Shown here: positions 49,787 to 60,317 of the stretch, piece after piece
Numbering within the stretch: position 1 is the first letter of the stretch
Layout: the number at the start of each line of letters is the position of its first letter
Source of the DNA: Garra rufa
Taxonomy: Eukaryota > Chordata > Actinopteri > Cypriniformes > Cyprinidae
Reading direction: 5' to 3'
DNA length: 64,000 nucleotides
NCBI RefSeq assembly: GCF_049309525.1
Contig: NC_133367.1
Span: 38,579,670-38,643,669, forward strand
Position numbers and translations under genes: made by a program
Notes under the pieces: model-generated
What the model was told of the DNA's origin: nothing
Databases searched by the model: none
Seen by the model: only the letters and a program-made list of their open reading frames with translations

Positions 49787-52555
49787 TTGACAGAAACCTG
49801 GCTAAAACCAGACGATTACATTGTTTTAAACGAGTCCACCCCCCAAGATTACTGTTATAAACATGAACCGCGTCTAAAAGGTAAAGGAGGAGGTGTTTCT
49901 ACTATTTATAGCAGTATTCTCAATGTCTCTCAGAGAACGGGCTTCAAATATAACTCGTTTGAAGTTATGGTGCTTCATATAGCATTATCCAGAGAAACAA
50001 GTACTAATGATAAATCCCCTGTGACGTTTGTGCTAGCTACTGTATACAGGCCACCAGGGCACCATACAGACTTTATTAAAGAATTTGCTGATTTTCTATC
50101 CGAATTAGTGCTGGCCGCAGATAAAGTCTTAATAGTGGGTGATTTTAACATCCATGTTGATAATGAAAAAGATGCATTAGGAACAGCATTTATAGATATT
50201 TTGAACTCGATTGGGGTTAGACAACACGTGTCAGGTCCTACTCATTGCCGAAATCATACTCTAGATTTAATACTGTCACATGGAATTGATGTTAATGGCG
50301 TTGAAATTCTGCAGCAAAGCGATGATATCTCAGATCATTATCTAGTCTCTTGTATAATCCAGATAGCTAAAACTGTTAATTCAATTCCTTGCTACAAATA
50401 CGGTAGAACCATCACTTCTACTACAAAAGACTGCTTTGTAAGTAATCTTCCTGACTTATCTGAATTCCTCAGCATATCCAATAGCTCAGAAAAACTTGAT
50501 GATGTAATAGAAACTATGGACTCTCTCTTTTCTAGCACTTTAGATACAGTTGCTCCAGTGCGCCTAAAAAAGATTAAGAAAAACAGTGTAACACCGTGGT
50601 ATAACGATCATACCCGCGCCCTAAAGAGAAAAGCACGAAAAATGGAACGCAGCTGGAGGAAAACAAAACTAGAGGTTTTTCGTACTGCTTGGCGTGAATG
50701 TAATTTATCTTATAGGAAAGCATTAAAAACTGCCAGATCGGATTACTTTTCATCTCTCTTAGAAGAAAACAAACATAACCCTAGGTATTTGTTCAATACT
50801 GTGATTAAATTAACTAAAAATATAGCAGCAACAGGTTTAGACATTTCCCAAAAGCACAGCAGTAATGACTTACTTTACTTTACCTCCAAGATAGACACTA
50901 TTAGAGATAAAATTGTAACCATACAGCCGCCCGCTACAGTATCGCATCAGATAGTGCGTTGTAGATCTCCTGAGGAACAATTCCATTCATTCTCTATTAT
51001 AGGAGAGGAGGAATTGTATAAACTTGTTAAATCATCTAAACCCACAACATGTATGTTAGACCCTATTCCATCTAAGCTACTAAAGGAGGTACTTACAGAA
51101 GTCATAGATCCTCTTCTGAATATTATTAATTCGTCACTATCATTAGGATATGTCCCCAAAACCTTCAAAATAGCTGTTATTAAGCCACTCATTAAAAAAC
51201 CACAACTTGACCCCTATGAATTAATTAACTACAGACCAATTTCGAATCTCCCTTTTCTGTCAAAGATACTAGAAAAGGTAGTATCCTCACAATTATGCTC
51301 CTTCTTAGAGAAAAATGGTATCTGTGAGGATTTCCAGTCAGGTTTTAGACCATATCATAGTACTGAGACTGCTCTAATTAGAGTAACAAATGACCTGCTC
51401 TTGTCAACCGATCGTGGTTGCATCTCTCTATTAGTGCTACTGGATCTTAGTGCTGCATTTGATACTATTGACCACAACATTCTTTTAAATAGACTTGAAA
51501 ATTATGTAGGCATTAGTGGTAGTGCACTGGCATGGTTCAAATCGTACTTATCTGACCGTCATCAGTTTGTGGCAATAAATGAAGAGGTATCATTTAGATC
51601 GCAAGTGCAGTATGGAGTACCTCAAGGCTCAGTGCTAGGGCCATTACTTTTTACGCTTTACATGTTAGCCTTGGGAGATATCATCAGGAAACATGGTGTT
51701 AGCTTTCATTGTTACGCTGATGATACTCAGCTCTATATTTCTTCGCAGCCCGGCAAAACATATCCATTCGAAAAACTAACAGAATGCATAGCTGATATTA
51801 AAAACTGGATGGCGAATAACTTCTTACTGTTAAATTCTGAAAAAACAGAGGTATTAATTATTGGACCTAAAACCTCCACAAGTAATGACCTAAAACACAG
51901 TCTAATTCTAGATGGCTGCTCTGTAAATTCGTCATCATCAGTTAGGAACCTAGGCGTCCTATTCGATAGCAATCTCTCCTTTGAAAGTCACATTTCTAGC
52001 ATCTGCAAAACCGCATTTTTCCATCTTAAAAATATATCGAAATTACGACCTATGCTATCAATGTCAAATGCTGAAACATTAATTCATGCGTTCATGACCT
52101 CAAGGATAGATTATTGTAATGCTTTATTGGGTGGTTGTTCTGCACGCTTAATAAACAAACTCCAGCTGGTCCAAAATGCAGCAGCTAGAGTTCTTACTAG
52201 AACCAGAAAGTATGACCATATTAGCCCGGTTCTGTCAGCACTGCATTGGCTCCCTATAAAACATCGTATAGATTTTAAAATCTTGCTAATTACTTATAAA
52301 GCCCTCAATGGTTTAGCTCCTCAGTACTTGAACGAGCTCCTATCGTATTATAGTCCCTCACGTCCGCTGCGTTCTCAAAATTCTGGCAATTTGATAATAC
52401 CTAGAATATCAAAATCAACTGCCGGCGGCAGATCATTTTCTTATCTAGCGCCTAAACTCTGGAACAATCTACCTAACACTGTTCGGGAGGCAGACACACT
52501 CTGTCAGTTTAAATCTAGATTAAAGACACATCTCTTTAACCTGGCTTACACATAA
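49787..52555 (+). CDS. L2-like LINE ORF2: endonuclease + reverse transcriptase
   Basis: About 922 residues open to the stop. The N terminus is a partial exonuclease-endonuclease-phosphatase domain that enters at LTETWLKPDD; the earlier catalytic part is missing. VIVGDFNIHVD-type and SDHYLVSC motifs are present. Reverse-transcriptase motifs follow: YRPISNLPFLSKILEKV, LLDLSAAFDTIDH, VPQGSVLGPLLFTLY and FHCYADDTQLY with the YADD catalytic pair. The C-terminal region has YCNALLGGC, LQLVQNAAARVLTRTRK and FKSRLKTHLFNLAY. There is no ATG at the natural start because the copy is 5'-truncated; the first codon counted is TTG. It should not mobilise itself, although the RT part is intact. Confidence 0.9.
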   Translation: MTETWLKPDDYIVLNESTPQDYCYKHEPRLKGKGGGVSTIYSSILNVSQRTGFKYNSFEVMVLHIALSRETSTNDKSPVTFVLATVYRPPGHHTDFIKEFADFLSELVLAADKVLIVGDFNIHVDNEKDALGTAFIDILNSIGVRQHVSGPTHCRNHTLDLILSHGIDVNGVEILQQSDDISDHYLVSCIIQIAKTVNSIPCYKYGRTITSTTKDCFVSNLPDLSEFLSISNSSEKLDDVIETMDSLFSSTLDTVAPVRLKKIKKNSVTPWYNDHTRALKRKARKMERSWRKTKLEVFRTAWRECNLSYRKALKTARSDYFSSLLEENKHNPRYLFNTVIKLTKNIAATGLDISQKHSSNDLLYFTSKIDTIRDKIVTIQPPATVSHQIVRCRSPEEQFHSFSIIGEEELYKLVKSSKPTTCMLDPIPSKLLKEVLTEVIDPLLNIINSSLSLGYVPKTFKIAVIKPLIKKPQLDPYELINYRPISNLPFLSKILEKVVSSQLCSFLEKNGICEDFQSGFRPYHSTETALIRVTNDLLLSTDRGCISLLVLLDLSAAFDTIDHNILLNRLENYVGISGSALAWFKSYLSDRHQFVAINEEVSFRSQVQYGVPQGSVLGPLLFTLYMLALGDIIRKHGVSFHCYADDTQLYISSQPGKTYPFEKLTECIADIKNWMANNFLLLNSEKTEVLIIGPKTSTSNDLKHSLILDGCSVNSSSSVRNLGVLFDSNLSFESHISSICKTAFFHLKNISKLRPMLSMSNAETLIHAFMTSRIDYCNALLGGCSARLINKLQLVQNAAARVLTRTRKYDHISPVLSALHWLPIKHRIDFKILLITYKALNGLAPQYLNELLSYYSPSRPLRSQNSGNLIIPRISKSTAGGRSFSYLAPKLWNNLPNTVREADTLCQFKSRLKTHLFNLAYT

Positions 52556-52958
52556 AATCATTAACACATTTCTATAATTCAAATCCGTTAAAGGATTGTT
52601 AGGCTGCATTAATTAGGTCAACCGGAACCGAAAACACCTCCCATAACACCTGATGCACTCGCTGCATCGTAAAAAGAATGGCATCTACGCTAATATTAGT
52701 CTGTTTCATTCTTATTCCGAGGTCACCGTAGCCATCAGATCCAGCCTGTATCCGGATCAGATGGTCACTCCAGTCCCCCGGATCCAGTCCGTACCCAGCT
52801 TAGATCGTGGATCACCACCTAGAGATGACTTCAATAGCCGTGGATGTCAACCAGATGAGCTCCAAGGCGGATCATCAATAAAGACCTCGCCAACCTAGAC
52901 GGCCATCGGCGCTACACCACAGGATCCTGATGAGTTCTCTACAATCAGACATTGGTAC
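52556..52958 (+). other. LINE 3' region before the nested element
   Basis: Non-coding 3' UTR of the LINE up to the 8-bp duplicate ATTGGTAC (52951-52958). Confidence 0.7.
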
Positions 52959-55535
52959 TAGTGATGCGCGGGTCGTCTCATAACCCGCGGGCCCCGCGGG
53001 TAACCCGCGGGTCGGGTTGGGGCGGGTAAAGAAACTGTCACTTTATTTGCGGGGCGGGTTGGGGCGGGTCATTAAAAACAAAATAAAATTTAAAAAAATC
53101 AATGTATGTTGCGTGTGTAGCGGGAATTTTCACTACAATGTAGGGGTAAGATTATATTTTATATTGTATCTTGGATGACTAGGAAATGACAAGATCTAGG
53201 TCTTCCACCCCTAGTACATTTAATTCCTATACTTATATATTTAAGTATGTTTTTACCTGCCTCGCTTATTATACTACTGTCTCTTGTAGTAACGACTGAT
53301 GAGGATTAGGGCTCTGGAGTTTATTAACGTGCACGGTAGCTCCCAGAAAAGAAAACAGTACTAACCCTTCTTTCCCTCTATCAACCCACAAGACAGGAGG
53401 AATGCCCCTACTCCAAGATAACGAAGCTTTGGTTTATTTTTACAGAGTTTGGTAGGTAAAAACACAAGATAAGCAGAGAATAAACGACCACAAATGAACT
53501 TTTCGCTTGTGAATTGACCAATGGCAAATAAAAAATTCTTAACTCACACTTGTGTTCAGAGTCTCTTAATTAGAATCAATGTAATTGTTTCCTCAAACAG
53601 TTCAGATGATATTCAGTTACCAACAATTTTTAGAGAATGTTTACATTTCACATCATTGACGATTTATATGAAAATCAACATACCTGAATACAACTCAAAA
53701 CTCAATATTACAGTTTTACCTCACAGCAGAACTGGACTGGTGTTGGAGCGTCCATATATGGCAGGGTAATCAGTTCAACCAATGAAAACCTGTCAATATC
53801 AAGTCTTTTCTTTTCTTAAAAACAAGAAAGAACAGTTCAGAGAAAATCAGCAAAAATCACTGTCCATGCAGATGCTTCCAGTAGACAGGAAAATTATTCA
53901 ACAAAAAAACAGGTTTGTTTAAAAGCAAGCTCTGTTCTCAGAAAGTCTATTCAAGTGTCCTTCCAAAAAAAAATAATTATGTCAAAAATCTTGAGACAAA
54001 GTACTGTAGAACGTCCAAAAATTTCAAGTATGAAATAGAAAAATACGAAGTTCCAGAGCAATGATTTAACACTCAAAACAGGAAAGTTATTGCTGTCAAA
54101 AGAGCATCAAAAAGTATGCAATGCCGTTCGCGTCCACACAGCGGCAGTAACACTTCACCAAAACGGCCAGTGGCGAATTTTCTCGAACAAGAGCAGCAGA
54201 AGTTACTCGTTCTGAAATCAACTTCGTTTTCAGTACAACAAAAATACTGTCCGTGTATTTCTTCCCGATGTCAACGGTAGTTGTACAAAATAAACTCACA
54301 GTACCTCAGCTTTCTTCAGACAGAGATGAACACTCACGTAAACACCATCTCAGTAAACGCAATGAGCGACGCCCCTCTCGTATCACACAGCTCAGTTCCA
54401 CGGTGAATCACACTCTCGTGATAAGGCTTGCAACGGCACAACAGCACAAGATCGGTCCAGCTTCTCGTCAGCTCACCTCGATACTTGTCAGATGCTGTCC
54501 ACGTTAAAACAAAGGAATCACGATAGGGTTTACTTTCGTTTTTACCTAACTGGTACTCTCGAAACAACGAACGCGCGCGCCTCCGGAGCTCGTATATTTT
54601 TTCCTCCGCCCTCGTCTTCACTCCTGTGCTCTCACATCACTTCCGGTCTCCGTCTTTTTCCAAAAAAACCCTTTCAAAACAAAAGTCTTAGAATACCTCC
54701 ACACGTGCAATCCCCTATAGCCTATATTACATATTTGGGAATATCTATTTTCATATTTTATTAAGTTCTTTAATAAGGTTATCAACACGTCACGTCACGA
54801 AAGCGCCAAGCAGCTCCCGCTGCCAGCCACAAGCGCGTCAAGCGAACTCACATTCAGCTCTGCTGGCCTGGTGCTATGCGTATTTAAATCTCCTCTGATG
54901 CGCATTATCCTGCATTAGCCAAAATCATGACAGTCAACCACATCCAGTCATATGTGAATGAATGTAAATATTCGCTAAAAACACACAATAAAGACAGCAA
55001 TGATGTAGTCAGGACTGTGGCGCCGGCTTGCTTTGAAATGTATTGCGCCCGCTGCGTCCTGCACCCTAGTCATTTTAAACAGTACATAATAACGAACACA
55101 ATATCTTACAAATAAAAAGAAGCAGATTTTCATGATCAGAACTTCCTTAAACCAGTGAACCTTTAAACCTTTCAGTCCAGTAAACGAATGCGTTCAAATA
55201 GAAAGTTCAAACCGATATTCATAAATGAAGCATATATACCCACATTTTTTCCGGCACCACTAACGTTACACCACTGATTATCTTGTTATTAATATGATTT
55301 GATTTATGGTTCATATTCATAATCGTACAGTATTGTTGCCAGTTTAAAGGGCGAAAAGCACTTTCGGTTTTCATTTGCATTACAATGCATAGTATGTCTA
55401 TTTAATTGTCGCGGGTGCGGGGCGGGGCGGGTTGTAAAAATAGACACAGTACTGCGGGGCGGGCTGGGGCGGGCCAAATAATTTCATAATTGCGGGACCC
55501 GCGGGTTGAAAAAAACCCCGACCCGCGCATCACTA
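52959..55535. mobile_element. hAT-like non-autonomous DNA transposon (2.58 kb)
   Basis: The ends are exact inverse complements for 17 bp (TAGTGATGCGCGGGTCG / CGACCCGCGCATCACTA), flanked by the perfect 8-bp duplicate ATTGGTAC (52951-52958 and 55536-55543). 8-bp duplications are the mark of hAT elements. GC-rich ggggcgggt words lie inside both ends. The interior has no transposase; open frames up to 95 codons show no domain. A CpG-rich segment near 54530-54660 with cacttccgg could be a relic promoter. Confidence 0.85.
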
Positions 55536-55543
55536 ATTGGTAC

Positions 55544-55892
55544 AAACTGTTGTTTGGTCTGGCCAGAGGAGAACTGGTCCCCCGACTGAGCCTGGTTTCT
55601 CCCAAGGTTTTTTTCTCCATTTCTGTCACCTGTGGAGTTTTGGTTCCTTGCCGCTGTCGCCTCTGGCTTGCTTAGTTGGGGACATTTTCCAGCGATATCG
55701 TATACTATTTGAACTGAACTGACGATGATATCACTGAATTCATTGATGAACTGCCTTTAACTGAAAATTGATTGTTACAATAATGCGTTACTTACACACT
55801 ATTGTGCTGTTTAAATACTGTTCAGTTGCTTTGACACAATCTGTATTGTAAAAGGCGCTATATAAATAAAGGTGACTTGACTTGACTTGACT
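55544..55892 (+). other. LINE 3' end after the nested element
   Basis: Contains the conserved 3' sequence (ctgagcctggtttctcccaa, tgtattgtaaaaggcgctat) and (CTTGA)n at about 55873-55893. Confidence 0.8.
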
Positions 55893-55919
55893 TGAACTGC
55901 CACTGAAATCTAGTCCTAC

Positions 55920-55957
55920 ATGGCAGATTATACGCAAAAACCATCTGCAGGTAAGAG
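55920..55957 (+). CDS. orphan first exon (copy 2)
   Basis: ATG at 55920 opens MADYTQKPSAGK as in the copy at 16813. Here a G-to-T change makes ctgcag/gtaaga, a strong donor at 55951, seven bases before the original donor (GTAAAA at 55958). Its promoter is 6.1 kb away because of the LINE. Gene identity unknown and no second exon seen. Confidence 0.4.
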
Positions 55958-56980
55958 GTAAAATCATATTCCCTCAAATTTCTTTTTCTCATGTACCTAC
56001 TGCATTATTATAATTATTAAAGTAATATAGCTCAAGCAAGTTGTTCAATAAAGACACCTTTAAGTTTCCTCCAGTCGAGCCAATGTTGCCCTCTGGTGGT
56101 CACAAACAGTAATACTACAATATGCTGGAATAACTAATAATGACTAATGTCCACTTTTCTATGAACATAGGAATTAAACAGGATGTTGTTCCTGCTGTGC
56201 CTTTAAGAGAGGTTCATGTTTGTTCAGTCTCATGTTAGAGAAAGAGTGAGTTTACTGCTGAACATATACATAAAAGACATGATAAAAGTCTTTAAGTCAG
56301 TTTTAATATGATCTTAATAATAACAAATAGACACAATCCACATTCATTCTTAGTTGTAGTCCTAATAATGACCTTAAATAGGACCCGTTGTGTTGTGAAC
56401 CTTGCAAATTGAAATACATACACCATGTGTGTTTTTTTTAGTACCAGTTCAGTCTAAATCTAGTCTTTCTAGCTCAACACTGCTCTCTTGTGGTCTGACC
56501 TGTTGTGGTGTTTTGACAGTAATAAAAAAATGACAAAGGCACAAAACAAGACCAATAGAAAACATCATTTCTGCTCACATATTCCAGATTTTAGGACAGA
56601 TTATGAAAATAGTTAAAGTCTCACATAATTATAATAAGGTGTTTTAGATGTATTTTATATTATAGCACATACAGTAAATTGTCTTGTAAAAGCAATATCA
56701 CTCTTTGAACAGTGCTATAGGCCTGCATTTCAACACACATATGCTTAATATAACCATTTTTAGGTTTTAAATATTGAGAGAGAGACACAATCTACTTTAT
56801 ATTTTCCTGTAACATTTCTGTGTTTGCGCTGAGTCTTGTGGTTGTTCAAGATCCAGAACCTGAAGCTGCTGTAGATTTATGTCTTGAAACCGTTTTAAGT
56901 TGTCTCTGGTTCTGTTAATTCTGTAATGTATTCATTTACAAAGCACATTGAAAAATATTCATAATTTACAATAAACTCAC
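55958..56980. other. spacer with type-2 Ig tail relic
   Basis: Paralogue of 16851-17870. The minus strand at about 56790-56920 resembles the type-2 cytoplasmic exon (DNLKRFQDINLQQLQVLDLE). No complete gene. Confidence 0.5.
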
Positions 56981-56996
56981 AGAGAAGAAGCTGCAT
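56981..56996 (-). pseudogene. type-2 Ig leader exon relic
   Basis: MQLLL followed by GTGAGT, as at 17880-17895. The following V exon is missing. Confidence 0.6.
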
Positions 56997-57189
56997 GATC
57001 TTCAGGATGTTAAATGATTTCAGTTCAAACACTGCAGTCTTGTTTCGATCAGATGACTATAAAGACTTGACACCTCAGACTTAACACTTAACACCTTTAC
57101 AACATTAAGGCAATAGTTCACCCAAAACATAACTGTCTTGTGTTTTTGTCTATTTTATACTGTACATATAGTTTCATCAAGATACTCAC

Positions 57190-57645
57190 CTACGATCACA
57201 ATGATCAGAAGAGCATTTATGAAGGCAGATATGATGATAATAATCTGGCAGTGTGTCTGATTCTTCTCAATGTGCTTCACCACTGTATGATTCTTGCTCT
57301 CTAGATTTGGAGTTGGTTCTGTGCAATCATTGAAAGAGTTTAATATTAATATCTAACAGTGGTTTAGTGTATAACTCGGTGATCAGTGAATCTTCACTCA
57401 CCAGTGTTGTGTAGTCTGGTGCCGTCGCTGTATTTTGGAGGAGAGTCTGTTGTCACACAGTAAAATATTTGTGTTTAAATGTTTTATTGTAGTGAAAAGC
57501 AGCTGATGTTTTTGAAGATTGTAATATCATAAGTGGAGGATCTGGTAGTTTCAGTAATAACCAGTCAACCTCCTGTTCATCAAAATCACAGTTTATAGTC
57601 ACATTTTGACCCAAATCTGTTAGTCGATCTGTTTCTTTCACACGA
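57190..57645 (-). pseudogene. type-2 Ig receptor pseudogene (gene G)
   Basis: The V exon (about 57625-57410) encodes LTDLGQNVTINCDFDEQEVD and LKLPDPPLMILQSSKTS. Relative to gene E it has lost the stretch between FKHKY and YYCVTTD (about 65 bp, out of frame, giving a TGA). The 5' part and leader intron are also gone: LTDRL is joined directly to the promoter region. The membrane exon persists at about 57190-57318. Confidence 0.8.
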
Positions 57646-57696
57646 CTTTAGAGATGAAACTTTACCTCAGAGCTGTCAAAATAACAGGGTGATTTT

Positions 57697-57716
57697 ACCA
57701 CAATCGAGAGGAAGTT
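57697..57716 (-). promoter_or_regulatory. RUNX + ETS/PU.1-like site upstream of gene G
   Basis: Identical to the blocks at 12900 and 44896, although the gene it serves is dead. Confidence 0.45.
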
Positions 57717-57867
57717 AAGGCAGGTTTGCTTTGACCACACATGAGTTTTGTTTAATTTAATATTTGCTCAAAAATCAACCATTAACCCATATATAAGCTC
57801 TCTATTAGTTTATTTGTTTGTTTGTTTGTTTATTTAAAGTATCCTTAATTTCATACCCTTAATGATC

Positions 57868-58147
57868 ACACTTTATTTTAAGGTCCAATTCTTACTATTA
57901 ACTAACTATTATCTATGTCTTTTGCTTCAATAGACTCCTAATTTGCTGCGTATTATAATTAAACTAAAGTACACTAGTATACTAGTTATTAAGGTAGTTG
58001 TTAAATTTAGGTATAGCGATCTAAAATATGATCATGCAAAATAAAACAATGTTATGTGCTTTATAAGTGATATTAAACAGCCAGTATGCTAATATACATG
58101 CTAGTTAATCGTGAAAATTGGTCCTTAAAAAGAAAAAATGTGTTACC
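57868..58147. repeat. teleost MITE-like repeat
   Basis: cactttattttaaggtccaa at the start and aaaattggtccttaaaaag at the end. Same internal order as at 13060. Confidence 0.7.
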
Positions 58148-58149
58148 CC

Positions 58150-58630
58150 TTCAACATTTTAATTTGTGAGTTGTGTGTAGTAGAGTTTTGTACATATTGT
58201 TTTTTCATCTGTGAGATGATGTTATTACTCTTATTTTGTTTCCTAATAAAATGTTCAGTTTGACAGTTATGAAAATAATTAAGAACAGAATAAGATGTGT
58301 GAAACTCAGTAGCGAAAGTGTACATTTGTTCACAGTGTTTTGTTTTCATGTTCACTTGGTTAAAGTTTAAACCACCTGCTGCGTGCAAGTGTATGTGAAT
58401 GTGTCGTCTATCAAGTGACCAAACCAGTGGAAACCTTTATTTGCATGAAACCATGCTGTGTGTAAACCACAAAAAAGAGTGGTGCAGAAGAAGAAAAAAA
58501 AATCAAGATAATTAGCATGCAAGTCCAAAAGTCTCTTTAATACATTTATTGAGGTTTGTGTCCTTAATTTCCAGTGGTATAAAAAATATACATGATATAA
58601 AACATAAAACTGCACAACTAGTAAAACATT
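58150..58630. other. 3' flank of gene H
   Basis: Minus-strand AATAAA at 58545-58550, about 81 bp past the stop codon, as in gene C. Confidence 0.6.
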
Positions 58631-59951
58631 TCATTGGCTGTAGTGGACAGCAGTGCTCAGTTCTGGACAAAGCCCAGTGTTTCTGGGACACGTGAATAAA
58701 TCAACTTCAGCACACTGAAAGATGAAGATATTAAATATCAGTGGCTGTATACAGTATGTAAGACATAATGCGCAGTCAGCCAGTCAGTATCGCAAAAAAT
58801 CTCACAGGGGATGGTATATTTTTTAAGCACATTTTTTAATATTTTCAAGTGCCTCGCAGAGTTGTGTAACATCTTGACTGTTTTAGATCATTCAAATAAT
58901 GGTTATTTTTTTAATTTGAGGTTTTGTCATTTGATGTTGAAAGGATTTTCTTTCCTTATACTAATACTTATAGTACTATACGGATCACTAGGACAGGTAA
59001 AAAAAATAAGATAACATAGACATACTTTACCTTTGGATTATTTGAGTTTTGAGTTGCAGTGTCATTTTTAGATCTTCCAGTTCTGTCAATGTAGATTTTC
59101 ACCATACCTGAAACAATGAGGAAAACATGTTTATGATGTGATTACATTAGATGTAGATCTAGAGTTTCTTGTAGTCAGTTCATTGAGACCTGGAGATACA
59201 AGTACAAACCTATCAATGCGATGATCAAAAGCACATTGATCAGGACAGATGTGATGCTCACGGTTCTCCATGGAGTCTGTTGTTGTGGAGCATCACTTGA
59301 TTCTGTCTGATTCCTGTGGATTGAGTCTGTTATATTCTTTTGGACAAAGTCTGTAAAGATTTGTAGTTCAATTTTATTAAATTTCAGTTTTTAACAGTGC
59401 AACGAAACTGCAAAAATATTAGCTTTTTTTGTATAAAGTATATTCAATAATAAAATCCATAATATGGATTAAAAATAATCTGAAATGAAAAAAAAAAACT
59501 CACCGCTGATGTAGATTTTGGTGCCGTTGCTGAATTTTAGTGGTTCACTAGTTTTGACACAATAATAAACTCCTAATTCATCAGTGCTGATATTTCTGAT
59601 GAACAGACGACTGTTAGTTTTCACTGAGTATTTGAGTTTGAAGATGCTGTTCTCATATTCAGCTCCTTCATATGTGCTACTGTAAGTGCGTAAGATCAAC
59701 ACTGGAGGATCTGGTGGTTTCTGTTTGTACCAGTAAATCTCCTCTATATCAAGATCACAGCTTATATTCACATCAGCTCCTAAACTTACTGCTATGTTTG
59801 TTAGACTCTCTGTGACTTGAGACCATATCAACAGATCTATGACAGAAACGAAAACGCATTTATTAAGAATAAAAATCAAAACAAAACCCATTTAAAACTC
59901 AGTCAAATGTGATGTGATAAACTCACAGATGTAAAGCTGTATGATCTTCAT
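58631..59951 (-). CDS. Ig V-domain membrane receptor, type 1 (gene H)
   Basis: Exons: 59951-59927 (MKIIQLYI), 59836-59504 (V), 59350-59210 (stalk and membrane), 59107-59031 and 58714-58631. They total 660 bp, 219 residues, with the same exon lengths as gene C. V domain: SCDLD, YWYKQKP, DELGVYYC, SNGTKIYISG. The stalk has NIT and NQT sequons, and the membrane span is ITSVLINVLLIIALIG. The tail reads IYIDRTGRSKND, so this copy has Arg where genes A and C have Val after the tyrosine. The last exon is the Cys-containing CAEVDLFTCPRNTG form. No lesion seen. Confidence 0.75.
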
Positions 59952-60025
59952 CGTCTGATCCAGATGAATATCTTCTATACTGTGATCATTCAAACAAATC
60001 TGTGAGCAGAAACACAGAAACCTCG

Positions 60026-60046
60026 ACCACAGACAAGAGAGGAAGT
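60026..60046 (-). promoter_or_regulatory. RUNX + ETS/PU.1-like site upstream of gene H
   Basis: ACCACA then GAGGAAGT, 2 bp closer together than in genes C and F. Confidence 0.45.
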
Positions 60047-60317
60047 CAGAACTGGGCTTCTCTGATAGGCCATCTTTAGCCGCGTAACCTGAATGCACTA
60101 CGTGGAATCATTTTCACTCAGCGCTATTTTGAAAACTAAAACAAACAAAAAAATGTAAATTATGAGGCAATTTTTTTTTTTAAATAAAACTGCTTACATT
60201 TTTATCCATTTATTTACTTATATAAAAAAGAAGAATACTGCACATGCTGTTTAGGTGTGTTTTTAATCATAGCATTTGGTTTGAGCTGGTTATGAGCTAG
60301 TTTAAGATGGTCCTAAG
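60047..60317. other. spacer and left half of the agctggttt MITE
   Basis: Paralogous to 15260-15590. The MITE stops at gatggtcctaag, where another element was inserted. Confidence 0.5.

Larger units (their letters stand above)
49773..55892 (+). mobile_element. L2-like LINE, 5'-truncated, carrying a nested hAT-like element
   Basis: Inserted between ctactgaact and tgaactgccactg. The empty paralogues at 16781-16800 and near 62291-62310 read actgaactgccactg or a close variant, so tgaact is a short target duplication. The element starts inside the endonuclease domain, has the reverse-transcriptase ORF, a 3' UTR (tctcccaaggtttttttctcc, gcgctatataaataaaggtg) and a (CTTGA)n tail typical of fish L2-type LINEs. 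Confidence 0.9.

Noticed and set aside
53139..54717. A second LTR or DNA element inside the hAT-like element (taggggt ... tccccta)
   Set aside because: The inverted words are only about 6 bp and no target duplication was found.
53521..54764. Short open frames inside the hAT-like element as genes
   Set aside because: Under 100 codons, overlapping in several frames, with no recognisable domain or start context.
11145..59951. Ig receptors as activating receptors or standard ITIM receptors
   Set aside because: No charged residue in the membrane spans, and the tail tyrosines lack the full ITIM/ITSM consensus, so neither label is supported.
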